Shown here one piece after another: positions 25,484 through 34,782 of a stretch of DNA of 63,170 nt. The stretch covers positions 1 to 63,170 of the forward strand of contig DAXETY010000082.1 in the NCBI GenBank assembly GCA_051155755.1, given 5' to 3'. The notes under the pieces were generated by a model. That model did no database searches. It was not told where the DNA came from and worked only from the letters and a program-made list of their open reading frames with translations. Source of the stretch: DAXETY01 sp051155755. Its GTDB lineage: Bacteria > Desulfobacterota > Desulfobacteria > Desulfobacterales > SG8-13. Each line of letters starts with the position of its first letter. The stretch's first letter is position 1. A program made the translations under genes and the position numbers.

Positions 25484-26374
25484 ATGGCAACCGAAGAACA
25501 GCTCAAAAGAAGGATCGAAAGTACCGAAGATCTGCAATCGGTGGTCAAGACCATGAAGGCTCTGGCGGCCGTCAACATCCGGCAGTACGAAAAAGCCGCT
25601 GATTCGCTGGCGGCTTATGATCGCACGGTCGAACTGGGTCTACAGGCCGTTTTGCGTCATCGCCCCGGTGTGGCGGTCACGGCACGGGCTTCGGAATCTC
25701 AACAGGTCACCGCCGTCGTGTTCGGATCGGACCAGGGCATGTGCGGCCAGCTCAACGAACAGGTGGTCGGTTACGCTTCCGAAACGCTGGCCGATATGGG
25801 GGTTGCTTCCGCAAGCCATCATTTCATGGCCGTGGGCCGCCGGGCCGGAGCAAGACTGGCGGACGAAGGATGGCCGGTCGCCCGGCAGTTCGCCGTGCCG
25901 CGGTCGTTGGAGGGGGTGACCTGGCTGGTCCAGGATCTGCTGCCGGCCATCGAGGTCCGGCCGCCGCAACCGGTCCATCTGTTCTACAGCCGCCATCTCT
26001 CGGGGGCTTCCTATCGTCCGGTCCAGAAGCGGCTGCTGCCGCTGGACCGCCCCTGGCTGGATCGATTGCGGCAGGAGCCCTGGCCTTCCAACGCCCTGCC
26101 CCTGTTCACCCTGCAGTGGGACGCACTTTTCTCGTCCCTGATCCGGCAGTACTTGTTCGTTTCGTTGTTTCGCGCCACAGTGGAATCGCTTGCCAGCGAA
26201 AACGCCAGCCGGCTGGCCTCCATGCAGGGGGCCGAGCGCAACATCAGTGAACGCCTCGAAGAACTCCGCCAGGATTATCATCGCCGGCGTCAGATGGCCA
26301 TCACCGAAGAGCTTCTCGATATCGTGTCCGGCTTCGAGGCGCTTGCGCAGGAGGAGGGGGATCGAGAGAAATAG
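25484..26374 (+). CDS. atpG: N-ATPase F1 subunit gamma
   Basis: Central rotor shaft, 296 aa, with the long N-terminal helix ('LKRRIESTEDLQSVVKTMKA') and C-terminal helix ('MQGAERNISERLEELRQDYH') that form the coiled coil. The 'GSDQGMCGQLNEQ' segment matches the gamma 'sDrGLCGgfN' region with a changed residue, typical of divergent N-ATPase gammas. It ends the operon. A 6-bp stem hairpin at 26388-26402 and a later T5 run lie between it and the convergent gene, and may terminate transcription. Confidence 0.92.
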   Translation: MATEEQLKRRIESTEDLQSVVKTMKALAAVNIRQYEKAADSLAAYDRTVELGLQAVLRHRPGVAVTARASESQQVTAVVFGSDQGMCGQLNEQVVGYASETLADMGVASASHHFMAVGRRAGARLADEGWPVARQFAVPRSLEGVTWLVQDLLPAIEVRPPQPVHLFYSRHLSGASYRPVQKRLLPLDRPWLDRLRQEPWPSNALPLFTLQWDALFSSLIRQYLFVSLFRATVESLASENASRLASMQGAERNISERLEELRQDYHRRRQMAITEELLDIVSGFEALAQEEGDREK

Positions 26375-26439
26375 AAACGGTCGGTTCCCGCCGTCACGGC
26401 GGATGAGCATGGCCGGTTTTTCTCTCAAAAGCGGACTTG

Positions 26440-26805
26440 CTATTTCCGTCGTAACTGAATGCCCCCCTCTTCCATGACCACGTCGAACTCATCGCCTTCG
26501 CGGAATCCCGTGCCCTGCAGCATGGCGGGGTCAATGCGAATGCCGTCCCGGGTGTAACGGACGTAGATGGCCGGTTGGTCGATCAGGCCCGGAACCACAA
26601 CGGTTTCTCCTTTTTCGCGCATGGCTTCCTGAAGCGCGTTCTGGAGTGCATCCCGGCTGCGAATATTGAGAGCCCGCATCATTTCATCGACGGACTTGCC
26701 CTCCTGAGCCAGTTCCCAGAGACGCTGGGTGTCAATTTGCACCTTCTTGTGGGTGTGCGCTTGGGGGTCGACCTGCGGTTGGCTCGGATCACTGCGTTTG
26801 ACCAT
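26440..26805 (-). CDS. AbrB-like small protein
   Basis: A 121-aa protein. The last 45 residues ('YTRDGIRIDPAMLQGTGFRE' then a GDEFDV motif) resemble the swapped-hairpin AbrB/SpoVT/MazE DNA-binding fold. The N-terminal half ('VDEMMRALNIRSRDALQNAL') looks like a helix-turn-helix-type helical region. This suggests a small transcription factor or antitoxin-like protein, but no toxin gene is adjacent. The start at 26805 follows GGAGGT. It converges on the N-ATPase operon. Confidence 0.7.
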   Translation of the reverse strand: MVKRSDPSQPQVDPQAHTHKKVQIDTQRLWELAQEGKSVDEMMRALNIRSRDALQNALQEAMREKGETVVVPGLIDQPAIYVRYTRDGIRIDPAMLQGTGFREGDEFDVVMEEGGIQLRRK

Positions 26806-26869
26806 GACGTTTCACCTCCGATGGGTTGCGGGTGCAGTTCGCATGCATTCGATCGGTAAGCAATTCGCA

Positions 26870-27088
26870 TCAGCGCTCGATTTCACATTGATCGTTGAGG
26901 TGGGAGCGGAAAAAATAAAAGGAAAAAGCCAGAAACGGAATCGCGGCAATCAAGCCAAAAACCGGCAGCACCGTAAACCCGGCCACCACCAGCGCGACCC
27001 CCCCGAGTAAAAGCAGGATCGCAATGGCCAGCTTTGAGATCCGCTCCGGCAGACAACGGTCTTTTAATTTTCCCCAACCGTTCGACAT
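26870..27088 (-). CDS. Small membrane protein
   Basis: A 72-aa protein of unknown function with two adjacent membrane helices (about 17-36 and 38-57) and a short basic N-terminus ('GWGKLKDRCLPERISK'). The start at 27088 follows AAGGAGGT; an ATG at 27136 adds a charged leader without a site. It resembles the many small bacterial two-helix proteins without assigned function. It lies 64 bp upstream of the AbrB-like gene on the same strand. Confidence 0.65.
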   Translation of the reverse strand: MSNGWGKLKDRCLPERISKLAIAILLLLGGVALVVAGFTVLPVFGLIAAIPFLAFSFYFFRSHLNDQCEIER

Positions 27089-27588
27089 GAATACCTCCTT
27101 GCGCTGTGAATATCGCTCTTTTCTGTTAGCGGCCAATTTTCATTCTCAATGTTTTCAATAATAATGCAGCAAAATGCCGGACGCTACCATAATGGATTGC
27201 CCCTATATCACCCCGACAAAGGACCTGATTTTTTTTCACAAGCTTGGGTGCGCGGCGGATGACATGCAAACCGATCTGCCCGATCATGCGATCAGATGGG
27301 CCTCACCACCGCTGCTGTGCTGTCTCCGTTATCCGCAACTACAGGTCATCCGGAATGCATTTACCGGTTTCCTTCTATCGAATCCTCAACGGGTCGCATT
27401 TATTCTTATCAGTAAGCTGAAGAGGTCGAATGAAATCCGCGCCAGGTGTGCTTACAGAGAGCGACGGATCATTCATCAACCGAAGAGGAACCAGAAGAAA
27501 AGCCAAATTACCGGCGCTGTCTTTTGTGTGCAGCGATACTCCTGAGACAGCCGCCGCGATCGCATCTGGTCGCAAAGGGGGAAAAACC
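27089..27588. other. AT-richer divergent intergenic region
   Basis: 500 bp between the small membrane protein (minus) and the PRC-barrel gene (plus). Base composition is visibly richer in A and T than its surroundings, as in promoter regions. Frames here are not convincing as genes. No clear repeat or RNA structure was found, and I cannot assign a promoter. Confidence 0.4.
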
Positions 27589-28338
27589 ATGCTTCACAAG
27601 GTAAGCGAAATTCACAACAGTGTGCTGGAAGCCTTGGACGGTGAGATCGGCCGCTGTAAAGATTTTCTCTTCGATGAGCGTTTCTGGACCGTGCGGTACA
27701 TGGTTGCCGACACCGGCAAATGGCTTTCGAGGCGCAAGGTTCTGATTTCACCGATTTCACTGGGTCGGCCCGACTGGCGCTCCGGGCGCCTGCCGGTCAA
27801 ACTCAGCCGGGAAAAAATCAAAGGCAGCCCACCGCTGGAGACGGATCAACCGATCTCCCGCCAATACGAAATCCGCTGGTTCGATTATTTCGGTTGGCCC
27901 TACTACTGGCTTGGTCCGGGTGTCTGGGGTGCGGTCCCGAATCCCGCCGACCTTTACGAACAGCAACAGGAAGCCCGGCCGGAACCGATCGAGCCCGAAG
28001 CAAATCATTTGCGTTCGACCGAAGAGGTCGACGGGTATCACATCGCTGCCAGGGACGGTGACATCGGACACGTGGAGGATTTTCTGGTCGAAGCGGACTC
28101 CTGGTCGATCCGCTATCTGGTGGTGGACACCCGCAACTGGCTTCCGGGCCGCCGGGTGCTGGTCGCCGTCGACTGGGCCGACAATATGGATTGGCGGGAA
28201 AAAAAAGTTCACATCGATCTGGATCGCGACCAGATCGAGGACAGTCCGGAATACGACCCGTCCGCCCCGCCGGACCGCAACTACGAAATCGCGCTTTACA
28301 GCTATTATGGATTTCCTTCGTACTGGGAACGGAGATAG
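27589..28338 (+). CDS. Protein with two PRC-barrel domains
   Basis: A 249-aa cytoplasmic protein holding two copies of a PRC-barrel-like domain: residues about 1-85 ('LDGEIGRCKDFLFDERFWTV') and about 150-235 ('RDGDIGHVEDFLVEADSWSI'). Each copy ends in a 'YEI..(F/Y)(D/S)Y(F/Y)G(W/F)P.YW' signature. PRC barrels bind RNA or proteins in RimM and photosynthetic reaction centre H subunits; the role here is unknown. The start at 27589 has AGGGGG upstream. A secreted single-barrel relative lies at 34183-34719. Confidence 0.8.
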   Translation: MLHKVSEIHNSVLEALDGEIGRCKDFLFDERFWTVRYMVADTGKWLSRRKVLISPISLGRPDWRSGRLPVKLSREKIKGSPPLETDQPISRQYEIRWFDYFGWPYYWLGPGVWGAVPNPADLYEQQQEARPEPIEPEANHLRSTEEVDGYHIAARDGDIGHVEDFLVEADSWSIRYLVVDTRNWLPGRRVLVAVDWADNMDWREKKVHIDLDRDQIEDSPEYDPSAPPDRNYEIALYSYYGFPSYWERR

Positions 28339-28499
28339 ATTCGATGGCAACGCAAATCCGCCACGGGAAATCCCCGAATTCGAGGGCCGGCTTGACGAGG
28401 CGTTTGCAACCATAGTATCTGCGTTCAGAAATGAAAACCGGCATCGATGAGCAGTCGGCCTTCGAAAATTCGAAAATCGACGCATCCGGAGCAGAGTGC

Positions 28500-29105
28500 A
28501 TGACCGGGAATTCCAAGCTGAATGACTACCATCGCAAGCGCGACTTCCGCAAGACGTCGGAACCGTCCGGCGGCTCCCGAAAATCCTCTTCCGAACCGAT
28601 ATTTGTCATCCAGAAACACGACGCCAGCAATCTTCACTATGACTTCCGACTGGAGGTGCAGGGCGTTCTAAAATCCTGGGCGGTGCCCAAAGGACCTTCC
28701 ACCGATCCGCGCGAGAAGCGCCTGGCGCTGCCCACCGAAGATCATCCCCTGGAATACGCCGATTTCGAAGGCGTCATTCCCGAGGGAGAATACGGTGCCG
28801 GCAGCGTCCTGGTCTGGGATACCGGGACTTTCCGCAACCTGAGGGAAGAAAAGGAAAACCCGCCCCGCACCATGGAAGCCTCCATCGAAGACGGCAAAGT
28901 GGAGATCTGGCTGGAAGGGGAAAAGCTGCAGGGCGGATATGCTCTGATCCGCACCGATTCCGGAAAGAATCCGCGCTGGCTGCTGGTCAAAAAAGTCGAT
29001 GGCCAAGCCGACGCCCGGCGCAATCCAGTCAGCACCGAACCCGATTCGGTGTTGACCGGGCGCAGCCTGGAGCAGATTGCCGCGCAGGAATCACCGAAAT
29101 CCTGA
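28500..29105 (+). CDS. LigD-type 3'-phosphoesterase domain protein
   Basis: A 201-aa stand-alone phosphoesterase domain of the bacterial non-homologous end-joining protein LigD, which trims 3' ends of DNA before ligation. Conserved motifs are 'VIQKHDASNLHYDFRLEVQG', 'SWAVPKGPS', 'GVIPEGEYGAGSV' and 'GGYALIRT'. The start at 28500 has GGAG upstream; an in-frame ATG at 28431 lacks one. The phosphoglycerate mutase gene follows after 44 bp and the LigD polymerase-domain gene after that. No Ku or ATP-dependent ligase gene is in the window. Confidence 0.88.
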   Translation: MTGNSKLNDYHRKRDFRKTSEPSGGSRKSSSEPIFVIQKHDASNLHYDFRLEVQGVLKSWAVPKGPSTDPREKRLALPTEDHPLEYADFEGVIPEGEYGAGSVLVWDTGTFRNLREEKENPPRTMEASIEDGKVEIWLEGEKLQGGYALIRTDSGKNPRWLLVKKVDGQADARRNPVSTEPDSVLTGRSLEQIAAQESPKS

Positions 29106-29149
29106 CCGAGCGGTACAACCCGGCAACCCCACGAGTAAAGGAGCGGCCC

Positions 29150-30355
29150 ATGGACCTGGAATTCATTCGCAAACTTGCCAAACCGTCGGACACCAAGATC
29201 GTTTTGCTGGTCATGGACGGCCTCGGTGGGCTGCCGATGGAACCCGGCGGCCTTACCGAGCTGGAGTCGGCGGCGACACCGAATCTGGATGCACTGGCCG
29301 AAGACGGCATTTGCGGCCTGCATCAGCCGGTGCTGCCGGGAATTACACCGGGCAGCGGTCCTTCCCATCTGGCGGTGTTCGGTTACGACCCGCTCGCATT
29401 TCAGGTCGGCCGCGGAGCACTGGCCGCCGCCGGGATCAACTTCCCCATGCAACCCGGCGACCTGGCGGCACGCGGAAATTTCTGCACCATCGATGCCGAC
29501 GGCAAGGTCACCGATCGTCGGGCCGGACGCATCTCCAGCGAGACCAATGCCGAGCTTTGCAACCGGCTGCGCGAAATTCGGCTTGCCGATGCCGAGCTGT
29601 TTGTCGAAACCGTCAAGGAGTACCGCTTTCTGCTGGTGCTGCGCGGCAAAGGGCTTTCGGATCAACTGGCCGATACCGATCCGCAGCAGACCGGCAGGAA
29701 GCCGCTGCCGCCCAAAGCGCTTTCTGCCGAAGCCGAGCGCAGCGCCGCAATGGTCGAAGCCTTCGTGGAAAAAGCCCGTGAAGCCCTTCAAGGGCAGGAG
29801 CCGGCCAACATGGTCCTGCTGCGCGGTTTTGCCGAGCGGCCCCGGTGGCCGAGCATGGAGTCGGTTTTCGGCGTCCGTCCGGCCGCCATCGCCGCCTATC
29901 CGATGTACCGCGGGCTGGCCCGATTGATCGGCATGGAAATTCTGGAAACCGGCGAAAAGGTCGCCCAAGAGTTTGACACGCTGGAGAAACACTGGAAGGA
30001 TTACGACTTTTTTTACCTGCACATCAAAAAGATCGACAGCGCCGGCGAAGACGGAGATTTCCAGCGCAAGGTGAACCTGATTGAAGAAGTGGACGCATTT
30101 ATCCCACGGCTGCGGGATCTGGCTCCGGACGTACTGATCGTAACCGGAGATCACTCCACACCCGCTGCGCAAGCTTACCATAGCTGGCATCCGGTGCCCG
30201 CACTGCTGTGGTCGCGCTACTGCCGTTCCGATCGCGTGCGCAGCTTCGGTGAACGCGCCTGTATGACCGGTGGCCTGGGACCCCGATTTCCGGCCACGGA
30301 CCTGATCCCCCTGGCCCTGGCCAACGCCGGCCGGCTGGAAAAATTCGGTGCCTGA
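29150..30355 (+). CDS. apgM: Cofactor-independent phosphoglycerate mutase, archaeal type
   Basis: Interconverts 3- and 2-phosphoglycerate in glycolysis and gluconeogenesis. The 401-aa protein is of the alkaline-phosphatase-fold ApgM type. Metal-site motifs are 'LLVMDGLGG' (Asp23), the Ser-containing 'TPGSGPSHLAVFGYDP', 'KKIDSAGEDGD' and 'VTGDHSTPA'. The start follows AAAGGAG. It sits between two LigD-domain genes, an odd context for a central metabolic enzyme. The neighbouring GAPDH gene at 34783 is in the same pathway but on the other strand. Confidence 0.9.
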   Translation: MDLEFIRKLAKPSDTKIVLLVMDGLGGLPMEPGGLTELESAATPNLDALAEDGICGLHQPVLPGITPGSGPSHLAVFGYDPLAFQVGRGALAAAGINFPMQPGDLAARGNFCTIDADGKVTDRRAGRISSETNAELCNRLREIRLADAELFVETVKEYRFLLVLRGKGLSDQLADTDPQQTGRKPLPPKALSAEAERSAAMVEAFVEKAREALQGQEPANMVLLRGFAERPRWPSMESVFGVRPAAIAAYPMYRGLARLIGMEILETGEKVAQEFDTLEKHWKDYDFFYLHIKKIDSAGEDGDFQRKVNLIEEVDAFIPRLRDLAPDVLIVTGDHSTPAAQAYHSWHPVPALLWSRYCRSDRVRSFGERACMTGGLGPRFPATDLIPLALANAGRLEKFGA

Positions 30356-30451
30356 GGCCCTGCGGCGAATGCCAATCACCGGCCGGATCTGCCGGTAGCC
30401 GGTCGATTTGCAAACACGCAGCCGCGAGTCGAGAAAAGACGGGTCGGATCA

Positions 30452-31369
30452 ATGCAAGTCAACGGCCGCGACATACGCATCTCCCGTCCGGAAAAGATCC
30501 TTTTTCCGGAAGACGGCATTACCAAAAAAGACCTTGCAACCTATTTTCAACGGGTTTTCGAGGTGCTGGCGCCCCACATCGAAGATCGCCCCTTGATGCT
30601 GCATCGTTTCCCGGACGGCATTGGTGCAGACGGTTTTTATCAAAAGCAGGTCGGCGGCCATTTCCCGGATTGGATCGAGACGGTTTCCATCGAGCTGAAA
30701 GAGACCGAAGGCCGGCGGGAGATGATGGTCGCCAACCGCGTCGCGGCGCTGGTTTATCTGGCCGATCAGGCCTGCATCGCCCTGCATGGCTGGATGAGCC
30801 GGCGCGACCGCCTGAACCGGCCCGACAAAATGTTGTTCGATCTCGATCCGCCGGGCAATGATTTCGAGTCGGTTCGACGGGCCGCGGGGGAGTTGCACCG
30901 TCTTCTACTGGATGTCGGTCTGGCCTCGTATGTCATGACCACCGGCTCAAAGGGCCTTCATATCGCGGTACCGCTGCGGTCGGAAGAAGAATTCGATGAT
31001 GTGCGAAAGTTTGCGGCCGAAGTTGCCCGGATAATGGCCGACCGGAATTCCAAGCATCTGACGGTCGAATCCCGCAAGGCCAAGCGCAGGGGCCGGCTGT
31101 ATCTGGACACCCAGCGCAACGCTTACGGTCAAACCGGGATCGTTCCCTATTCACCCCGGGCTATCAAAGGGGCGCCCATCGCCACACCGCTGGACTGGGA
31201 CGAGTTGAAACGTAGTGATTTGCACCCCCAAAGCTATACCATGAAAAACCTGTTCCGGCGCCTGGGGCAGAAACCGGACCCGTGGAGGGATATGCGGCGC
31301 CACGCCCGCAGGCTGGAGAAACCGCGGCAACGACTGCGGGAAATGCGACAATCCCGGGGCGGGTCGTAA
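30452..31369 (+). CDS. LigD-type polymerase/primase domain protein
   Basis: A 305-aa stand-alone polymerase domain of LigD (archaeo-eukaryotic primase superfamily), which adds nucleotides at DNA ends during end joining. The metal-binding DxD is Asp130/Asp132 in 'MLFDLDPPG'. Also seen are 'ISRPEKILFPEDGITKKDLA' at the N-terminus, 'TTGSKGLHI' and 'LYLDTQRNAYGQT'. It completes, with the phosphoesterase at 28500, two of the three LigD activities as separate genes. The ligase part is absent here. The 3' end converges on the ABC exporter gene. Confidence 0.92.
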   Translation: MQVNGRDIRISRPEKILFPEDGITKKDLATYFQRVFEVLAPHIEDRPLMLHRFPDGIGADGFYQKQVGGHFPDWIETVSIELKETEGRREMMVANRVAALVYLADQACIALHGWMSRRDRLNRPDKMLFDLDPPGNDFESVRRAAGELHRLLLDVGLASYVMTTGSKGLHIAVPLRSEEEFDDVRKFAAEVARIMADRNSKHLTVESRKAKRRGRLYLDTQRNAYGQTGIVPYSPRAIKGAPIATPLDWDELKRSDLHPQSYTMKNLFRRLGQKPDPWRDMRRHARRLEKPRQRLREMRQSRGGS

Positions 31370-31448
31370 CCGCACCGTCGCTTCCTGTGCCCGATTGCTT
31401 TCCGCTACCAGAACGTCGAAACGTTTGTTGAAATGGGCCGGCTCCGAT

Positions 31449-33938
31449 TTAGCGGGTCCCGTGCACCAACTCGTGCAGAATGCCGTTTTCCTGCATCAGC
31501 GCTTCGTAAGTGCCGATTTCTTCGATGCGTCCGGATTTCATCACCGCGATCTTATCGTAATTTTTGACGATGTCCAGGCGATGAATCACCGCCAGCAGCG
31601 TGCTTTGGCCCTTCCAACGCGACTCCAGAATGCCCTGCACCCGGGCCTGGGAGTTGTTGTCGAGGCTGGCGGTGGCTTCGTCCATGATCAGCACCGGCGG
31701 CTTTTTCAGCAGAGCCCTGGCGATGGCCAGCTTTTGCCGCTGCCCGCCCGAAAGGTTTTCTCCTCCGCTGCCGACATTGTACTGCATGCCGATTTCGAGA
31801 ATCTTCTCCAGAAAGTCTTCTTCGACCAGCAACTGGTTGACCCGTTGCCGGATGCGGTTCTGTATATGCGAGCTGTCGCTTTTCACGCGCCCGAACAAGA
31901 TATTGTTCAATATGGAAAGTGATTCGATGTAGCGGTTTTTGCGATAGAAGGCGACCGCATCGGGGATTTGCGCACGGATTTTTTCAAACAGGACTTGCCG
32001 CGCCTGCAGGATCCGGTCTGCCAGCGCATCGGGCAGGTCGATAACGGTGTGTTTGGCCGGAATAAAACGCAGGGCCAGCACCATGATTCGGTTGCGGTCC
32101 TCCTCGACCAGACGCTCGATTCCCTGTCGTCGCACCCGCTGCAGCACATCCCGGTAAACGGGCATTTCATCGACGGAAATCGGCAGGCCCGGCAGGGCGG
32201 ATACCAGAGAAAGATCCCCGAAAATGTCCAGAATCTGCTCGGCGAGACGTGCACCCAGTTCCAGCAGCGGTTGTTCGAGTCGGATTTCTTTCAGTGCCGA
32301 TTTGAAAATCGGATTGCGCGGCAGCCATTCGGTGCGAAAGCGCTCCGTGCGCGGAATGCCGAAAAGCAGGTTTTCGGCGACGGTTGCATGTCGCAGATAG
32401 TGGTCGGAATCAAAGGTCTCGATGTCTTCAGCGAGTTCATCCCCGAACGCATCCCGGAATTTCTTGCGAACGCCCAGGATGGAACCACGCAGGTCTTCCG
32501 CATCCCGGGCGTCCGGCAGCGTGGCCTGATGGCCGAAGTTCAATACGTCGACAAAGAGTCCCGCCTGCTGCAGGGCCTCGATGCGGTCGTTCAGGCCCGT
32601 CGGCCGGTTGGAGGCCCGACAGGCGTAAACCAGGTTCTCTTCGAGGCTGCCGCTGAACACAAAGGGCTCCTGGGAGACAAAACCCAGGTTATAAACCAGG
32701 TCCCGCCGGGGCATTTCGGCCACGGAGCTGCCGTCCAGCAGCACCTTCCCACTGCTGGCCGGCAGCAGCCGCACGACACAGTGGGCCAGCGTGCTTTTGC
32801 CGCTGCCGGAATAACCCACCAGGGCCATGTGTTCTCCGGGCTGCAGGGAAAAGGAGATGTCTTTCAGCAGCGGGGTTTCGTCTTCGGTCACAAAAGAGAG
32901 ATCCTTGACTTCCAACGCGCCTTCCAAGAGTGGCGGCTCTTTATCCCTCGGAGCGATTTCCGGTTCGGTGGGCAGATCGAAGGCTTCCATGGTTCGCCGG
33001 TAGGTGACCTGCGCCGTTCGCAACGCCTGGTAAAAGCGGATCAATTCCTTCCAGGGGGTGTAGAGTTTTTCCTGGGCCGAAAGAAACGCCACCAGCGCGC
33101 CGAGTTCCAGCTGGCCTTGCAGAGCCATGTACCCTCCCAGGGAAAAGATCAGGAAACGGCTGAAATTGGTAAACAGATTGTTGACCACTTTTACGGCAAA
33201 GCGGTAAAAATTCCAGGTGATGCGGATGTCTTTCAAGCGGTCGGTGAGGCGGCCGAAGCGTTGGTCTTCCAGAATCCGGGCACCCATGGCTTTGACCTCG
33301 TGGATGCCGCCGACGGTTTCGCCGATTTTACTGGAAAGGCTGCGGGTGGCATCGACGCGTTTGCGATTGTAGCGATCCACACGCTTCTGCAGGATGGGGA
33401 TCAAAATCAGAACCATGGGGTAAATGCTGAACGATACGGCGGCCAAAAGGGGGTTCAGCCAGAAGAGATAGGCGGCAAAGGCCACCAGCGTTAAAATATT
33501 GGTCACCGGAATGGCAACCGCCATGCCCACAAAATCCCCGGCCGTGGCCAGCTCGGTAATCAGCGCCGACACCACCATTCCGGATTGGGTGTTCCGGAAA
33601 AATCCTAAGGGAAGTCCCAGCAAGTGCGAAAACAGACGCTTGCGCATAACAGCCAGGGTGCGCTGCCCGATCACCGTCTGCAGCACGTTGATCAGGAATT
33701 TCAAACTGCTGGCGGTGATGAAAGCCGCCAGGTAAATGCCGCAATAAAGGATCAACAAATCGAAATTGTTCAGCTTGATCGCTTCGTTGACGATTCGCTT
33801 CTGCATTTCCAGGGGCAGCACCCGGGCGAAAACCGTTATGACAACGATGCCCACCAGAAGCAGCTGGAGCTTGAGGTTGTCGGAAATAATCCAGGAAAAC
33901 AGACTTTGTTTCACCACGGGAGGTCTGTCTTTGGCCAT
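31449..33938 (-). CDS. ABC exporter half-transporter with large insertion in the ATPase domain
   Basis: An 829-aa fusion of a six-helix exporter membrane domain (about 20-310) with one ATPase domain. Walker A 'GYSGSGKST' starts at 375, the Q-loop Gln is 423, signature 'LSGGQ' is 729-733, Walker B 'VLIMDEAT' is 749-756 and the switch His is 786. Q-loop to signature spans about 306 residues, against roughly 60 in typical exporters. Within the insert the post-Q-loop motif recurs: 'SGSLEENLVYA' (about 430), 'HATVAENLLFG' (about 518) and 'LSILNNILFG' (about 674). The start at 33938 begins at MAKDRP; substrate unknown. Confidence 0.88.
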   Translation of the reverse strand: MAKDRPPVVKQSLFSWIISDNLKLQLLLVGIVVITVFARVLPLEMQKRIVNEAIKLNNFDLLILYCGIYLAAFITASSLKFLINVLQTVIGQRTLAVMRKRLFSHLLGLPLGFFRNTQSGMVVSALITELATAGDFVGMAVAIPVTNILTLVAFAAYLFWLNPLLAAVSFSIYPMVLILIPILQKRVDRYNRKRVDATRSLSSKIGETVGGIHEVKAMGARILEDQRFGRLTDRLKDIRITWNFYRFAVKVVNNLFTNFSRFLIFSLGGYMALQGQLELGALVAFLSAQEKLYTPWKELIRFYQALRTAQVTYRRTMEAFDLPTEPEIAPRDKEPPLLEGALEVKDLSFVTEDETPLLKDISFSLQPGEHMALVGYSGSGKSTLAHCVVRLLPASSGKVLLDGSSVAEMPRRDLVYNLGFVSQEPFVFSGSLEENLVYACRASNRPTGLNDRIEALQQAGLFVDVLNFGHQATLPDARDAEDLRGSILGVRKKFRDAFGDELAEDIETFDSDHYLRHATVAENLLFGIPRTERFRTEWLPRNPIFKSALKEIRLEQPLLELGARLAEQILDIFGDLSLVSALPGLPISVDEMPVYRDVLQRVRRQGIERLVEEDRNRIMVLALRFIPAKHTVIDLPDALADRILQARQVLFEKIRAQIPDAVAFYRKNRYIESLSILNNILFGRVKSDSSHIQNRIRQRVNQLLVEEDFLEKILEIGMQYNVGSGGENLSGGQRQKLAIARALLKKPPVLIMDEATASLDNNSQARVQGILESRWKGQSTLLAVIHRLDIVKNYDKIAVMKSGRIEEIGTYEALMQENGILHELVHGTR

Positions 33939-34182
33939 GATCGTCTCTTTCTGAGGAGTCTTTGAAGTTTTCCGGCAAAGAAGAAAATGCCGCGGCCATC
34001 GCAGCGCAAGGAAGGCGGGTTGGGAAGCGCTGCGGTCCAATCAGCCGAAGGCCTCGCATTCACCGGAGCGACAAATCGGCGGGCGAATCCCGGCAGGTTA
34101 CCGGTCCCGCTCGGTTGGTTGGATATGGCATTCAACCGGAGCGGGACCGGACACTTACCAGCGCGAATTTTGATGGTTCGGA

Positions 34183-34719
34183 CTATTCCATGCCGGGGCC
34201 GGCCTTGGGGTAGGAATAGATGCCCCATCCCGAAGCACTGCCACGAGGATAGCGCCGATCGTAGTGGTAGGCGGGCTGGTCTTTCAGCTCTTTTCGATTG
34301 CCCATAAACGTAATGACCGGGTACTGCCGCCAGGGCACCCGGTACTCGACCCCCTCCTGGTTGCGCACCGTGCGGTATTCCCACCGGGCTTCAAATTGCA
34401 GCTGGTCGAATGCAACGGTGACTTTTCGGAAATCCTCCACCGCTACGATCACCCCGGTAACTTTGCCGCTCTGATGGATCATCAGGTCATCGATCTCGCC
34501 GATCTGGTTTCCCTCCGGATCCAGAACAGCCTGCTCTGTAAGCATTTCCGCCCGAAACTGATTGGGAAAGCCGGCCTCGGTATCCTGCGATGCCCGGTTC
34601 GGGGTATCCGCCGCCCGGACGGCCATAAGTCCGAACAGGCCGACCCAAAGTGCTGCGGTCATCCACAGGATTCGCAGCATGCCGTAACTGCTTTGGTACT
34701 GGATTGTATCGATCTTCAT
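34183..34719 (-). CDS. Exported PRC-barrel protein
   Basis: A 178-aa protein with an N-terminal signal sequence ('MLRILWMTAALWVGLFGLMA' after a short leader, likely cleavage after 'VRA') and one PRC-barrel domain (about 60-125, 'DPEGNQIGEIDDLMIHQSGK'). The C-terminus is Tyr/Arg/Gly-rich. The start at 34719 has GGGAG five bases upstream. It lies 63 bp downstream of the GAPDH gene and may share its transcript. A role at the periplasmic side of the membrane is inferred from the signal only. Confidence 0.78.
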   Translation of the reverse strand: MKIDTIQYQSSYGMLRILWMTAALWVGLFGLMAVRAADTPNRASQDTEAGFPNQFRAEMLTEQAVLDPEGNQIGEIDDLMIHQSGKVTGVIVAVEDFRKVTVAFDQLQFEARWEYRTVRNQEGVEYRVPWRQYPVITFMGNRKELKDQPAYHYDRRYPRGSASGWGIYSYPKAGPGME

Positions 34720-34782
34720 GCGATCTCCCTTCCGATGATTATCGCGACGTTGCAATTCTGCAACGCATGGAACCCGGCGGCT

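Noticed and set aside
27174..27545. 123-codon plus-strand frame in the AT-rich gap
   Set aside because: Odd Cys/His/Pro composition, no ribosome-binding site, no motif; more likely promoter DNA.
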